From Lentiprolixibacter aurantiacus (lineage in GTDB: Bacteria; Bacteroidota; Bacteroidia; Flavobacteriales; Flavobacteriaceae): 64,000 bases of DNA. The notes beneath the pieces were generated by a model. It worked only from the letters and a program-made list of their open reading frames with translations, made no database searches and was not told the DNA's origin. The DNA lies in NCBI RefSeq assembly GCF_026241225.1, contig NZ_JAPFQP010000001.1, forward strand, positions 558,001-622,000, written 5' to 3'. Made by a program: the position numbers and the translations under genes. The stretch's first letter is position 1, and every line of letters starts with the position of its first letter. Of the stretch, positions 61,810-64,000 are shown piece by piece.

Positions 61810-64000
61810 TTATCGATAGAGTGTAAAGTGGCCTACAAATTCCCGGTCGTCATTTTCTCCATTGAGCTTAATAACATACCAGTAGTCTCCGGTAGGCAAA
61901 TCGTTGCCGTGGTATTTCCCATCCCATCCCTGGGTTCCATAGGCTTCCTCAGCAACTACTCTACCATAACGATCATAAATTTTTATTAGTATCTCAGGGA
62001 AGCCTTCCATATTATCCGGCATCCAGGTATCGTTCATACCATCTCCATCCGGGGTAAAGAAATTAGGGATTTCGATATCGATAAATTCCATGGAAACCTG
62101 AGCTTGCACCTCACAACCTAACTGATCTACCACTCGTACCGTATAGGTGCCGGTTCGGTTAATATAGTAGGTGTTGTCACTACCGTTGTTGTCATCATTG
62201 AAATAGAAGGTGTATGGAGGTAATCCGCCCGCAGCTACTGCTGTTATCTCATTGATGTTATTTTGTTCAAGAGAAAGGGTCAGCGCGTCATAACTATCAA
62301 TTTCAAAATCAAAGGTCCGTACACAACCATTGGTATGCGATATAGCAATGTAATGGCTTCCTGGCGCCAGATCCCTGAAATCAGGATTTAACTGCATATC
62401 AGCAGGATCTGTAGAGTCCAGTGCATACATAATGGAATCAAGAACAGTTGGATCTTCCATGGTAATATTGACATAATTACCTGGTATATTTCCGGTACAT
62501 TCGTATAGTGGTGCTACTGTTGCGTTGAGATTAACCCCGCCAGGCACTTCAAGAACAACCACATTCTCACAATCGTTAGCGTCCCTTACAAATATGGCAT
62601 ACGTCCCCTCTTCAAGGCTATCGAAGGTTGGATTGTCTCCCAGATCCACAAAATCACCATCAGCATTCGAATTAAATGCGGTTCTGTAAGGTGCGGTACC
62701 GCCTTCAATGGAGATCGAGATAGATCCGTTAGCCTCCCCAGAACACACTACAGGCTCTATGATGCCGGGAGTAATAGTAATTGGATCAGGATCAATTATT
62801 TCAATATCCTCAACATAGAAGCATCCGTTGGCATCCTGTACAATAACAGTGTAGGTACCAGGCGACAGGTCTTCAAACCTGTACTGTCCTGCCGGAAGCC
62901 CCTGCTCGGGATCTTCCTCGAAGAACTGGTCAAGATTAGGCGAGATAGCATATTGATAGCCACCACCTCCACCGGACAGCATTAAAGTAATAGCACCGTC
63001 TTCATTGCCGTTACAGCTAACGTTATCCGCGTCGTAGGAAAAGATAAGTGGCGCGGGATTCGCTATAATTACAGTTTCCTGATCGGGATTACAACCCCCT
63101 TCACTTGTAGCTATTACGGTGTAATTACCAGGTGAAAGGTTTTCAAAGATCACGCTTCGCGGATCCGTAACCGATGTCACCAGGCCACCATTAAGCATTA
63201 GATCAAAGGTGTAGTTTCCAATTCCACCAACGGCATAGGCGTAAATGGAAGCGGTTGCGGAATCGGCACAATTCACGGAAGGACTCGCGTACTCAATGAT
63301 CAGGTCAACATCAGGAATCGGGTTTATGACTACGGGAACCTGAGTTGTGTACTGACAATTATTTACATCTCTGATTTGTGCATAATGCGTTCCTTCGGCC
63401 ACGCTGTAAATGTGCTGTGAACCAGCGTTGAATGCTTCCCACGTACTGTTGTCCGGGTTAAAGAATTCATAAGGCGCTGTACCACCGGTTGCTGTAAGAG
63501 TAACAACAGCATCATCAACACACGTCATTGCCGTGGTTAGCTCAAGTTCCGCAAGCAGTTGGTCGGGACCATCGAGATGAATGATACTAGTCGTATCGGA
63601 ACAACCCAAATTGTCTACTACTGTAACACTGTAATATCCTTCTCCTAACGAATTAAATTCGTTGCTAAGCTGAGGAACAGATGGGGTAAATTCTATTGTA
63701 GACCCGGTTTCATCATAATAATTGATAAAGTAGTTATAACTGCCGGACCCTCCTGAAGCACTCACAACAATAGTTCCATCAGGATTGTCATAACAAACAG
63801 CTGCAGTTCCCACTCCACTGGCAATTATTGGAGGTGTTGGTGCAACATTTGCCCCTCCGGTCCAGGAACAACCCTGCGCATCGATCACATCGACAGTATA
63901 GCTGCCAGATGGAAGCCCTGTAAAGACATGAGCATTAACATCATTTACCGTGTATTGCTGACCACCGCTATGAGTTAAAGTAATATCATAAGGGGGGTAG
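61810..64000 (-). CDS. SprB-like T9SS adhesin with type B sorting domain (5' end beyond window)
   Basis: Only the C-terminal part is present: the frame is open to base 64000, so the start is outside and at least 730 residues are visible. It is built of SprB-type repeats of about 90-100 residues, each opening with a cysteine followed by a short Gly/Asn turn and Gly-Gly (VSCNGNEDGAITLMLSGGGG, then SGEANGSISISIEGG). The end is a gliding-motility C-terminal (CHU_C, type B) sorting domain: FFTPDGDGMNDTWMPDN, KIYDRYGRVV and GWDGKYHGNDLPTGDYWY. Expected to be exported by T9SS and held at the surface for adhesion or gliding. Its stop is 20 bases upstream of the PorP/SprF gene. Confidence 0.92.
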   Translation of the reverse strand, partial: YPPYDITLTHSGGQQYTVNDVNAHVFTGLPSGSYTVDVIDAQGCSWTGGANVAPTPPIIASGVGTAAVCYDNPDGTIVVSASGGSGSYNYFINYYDETGSTIEFTPSVPQLSNEFNSLGEGYYSVTVVDNLGCSDTTSIIHLDGPDQLLAELELTTAMTCVDDAVVTLTATGGTAPYEFFNPDNSTWEAFNAGSQHIYSVAEGTHYAQIRDVNNCQYTTQVPVVINPIPDVDLIIEYASPSVNCADSATASIYAYAVGGIGNYTFDLMLNGGLVTSVTDPRSVIFENLSPGNYTVIATSEGGCNPDQETVIIANPAPLIFSYDADNVSCNGNEDGAITLMLSGGGGGYQYAISPNLDQFFEEDPEQGLPAGQYRFEDLSPGTYTVIVQDANGCFYVEDIEIIDPDPITITPGIIEPVVCSGEANGSISISIEGGTAPYRTAFNSNADGDFVDLGDNPTFDSLEEGTYAIFVRDANDCENVVVLEVPGGVNLNATVAPLYECTGNIPGNYVNITMEDPTVLDSIMYALDSTDPADMQLNPDFRDLAPGSHYIAISHTNGCVRTFDFEIDSYDALTLSLEQNNINEITAVAAGGLPPYTFYFNDDNNGSDNTYYINRTGTYTVRVVDQLGCEVQAQVSMEFIDIEIPNFFTPDGDGMNDTWMPDNMEGFPEILIKIYDRYGRVVAEEAYGTQGWDGKYHGNDLPTGDYWYVIKLNGENDDREFVGHFTLYR

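Overview
The window looks like chromosome of a member of the Bacteroidota, most likely a marine Flavobacteriaceae species. The signs are a type IX secretion (T9SS) adhesin with a PorP/SprF partner, SusC-like outer-membrane barrel architecture, many short lipoprotein signal peptides, near absence of Shine-Dalgarno sequences with several TAnnTTTG (-7) promoter motifs, and moderate G+C. No prophage, insertion sequence or CRISPR array was seen. Species cannot be named from the sequence alone.

Layout. 1-6.5 kb: a minus-strand export operon (HlyD-type adaptor, ABC ATPase, FtsX-type permease cut by the window edge) divergent from a sigma-54 response regulator/histidine kinase pair that probably controls it. 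6.5-14.6 kb: a translationally coupled trio of Planctomycete-cytochrome-type proteins (PSCyt1/DUF1549/LamG/DUF1553 lipoprotein; Tat-exported DUF1501; DUF2231-cytochrome-LRR membrane fusion), divergent from an FG-GAP/VCBS lipoprotein. 14.7-20 kb: two facing acyltransferase-3 proteins, an ankyrin lipoprotein, and a membrane-anchored AraC-TPR regulator. 20-27.2 kb: the accessory part, with a large MORN/YwqK protein, an intact tRNA(CAT), several decayed pieces of that tRNA's 3' end, a decayed lipoprotein gene, a small DUF2188 protein and a probable dispersed repeat. SDR and NagX-like genes also lie here.

27.2-38.9 kb is mostly housekeeping and envelope: methylmalonyl-CoA epimerase, rbfA, LolE-like permease, dus, an outer-membrane barrel, M28 and PD40 proteins, lepA, CPA-type antiporter. 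39-44.4 kb: MBL hydrolase, SMP-30 lipoprotein, S8 and M1 peptidases. 44.4-47.5 kb: an amidoligase-CBS fusion with an aspartoacylase-like deacylase. 47.6-54.1 kb: a plus-strand run rnpA, S41 peptidase, PqqB-like MBL, fructosamine kinase, Gfo/Idh, acyl-AMP ligase. 54.1-55.9 kb: ElaA-type GNAT, CDF transporter, rpiB on minus.

A very A+T-rich 560-base gap (56 kb) with a perfect DnaA box separates rpiB from rnr and may be a replication origin or an unusual promoter region. After rnr come a GIN-domain protein, a LysE-type exporter, two tRNA-Cys genes (one with a non-canonical anticodon loop), folB, a PorP/SprF protein and a SprB-like T9SS adhesin that runs off the right edge.

The observations most worth following are the tRNA-derived scars at 20-26.6 kb, the C33 tRNA-Cys, the amidoligase/deacylase pair, the PSCyt trio, and the 56 kb A+T-rich island. 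All were read by eye; no database or folding program was run.
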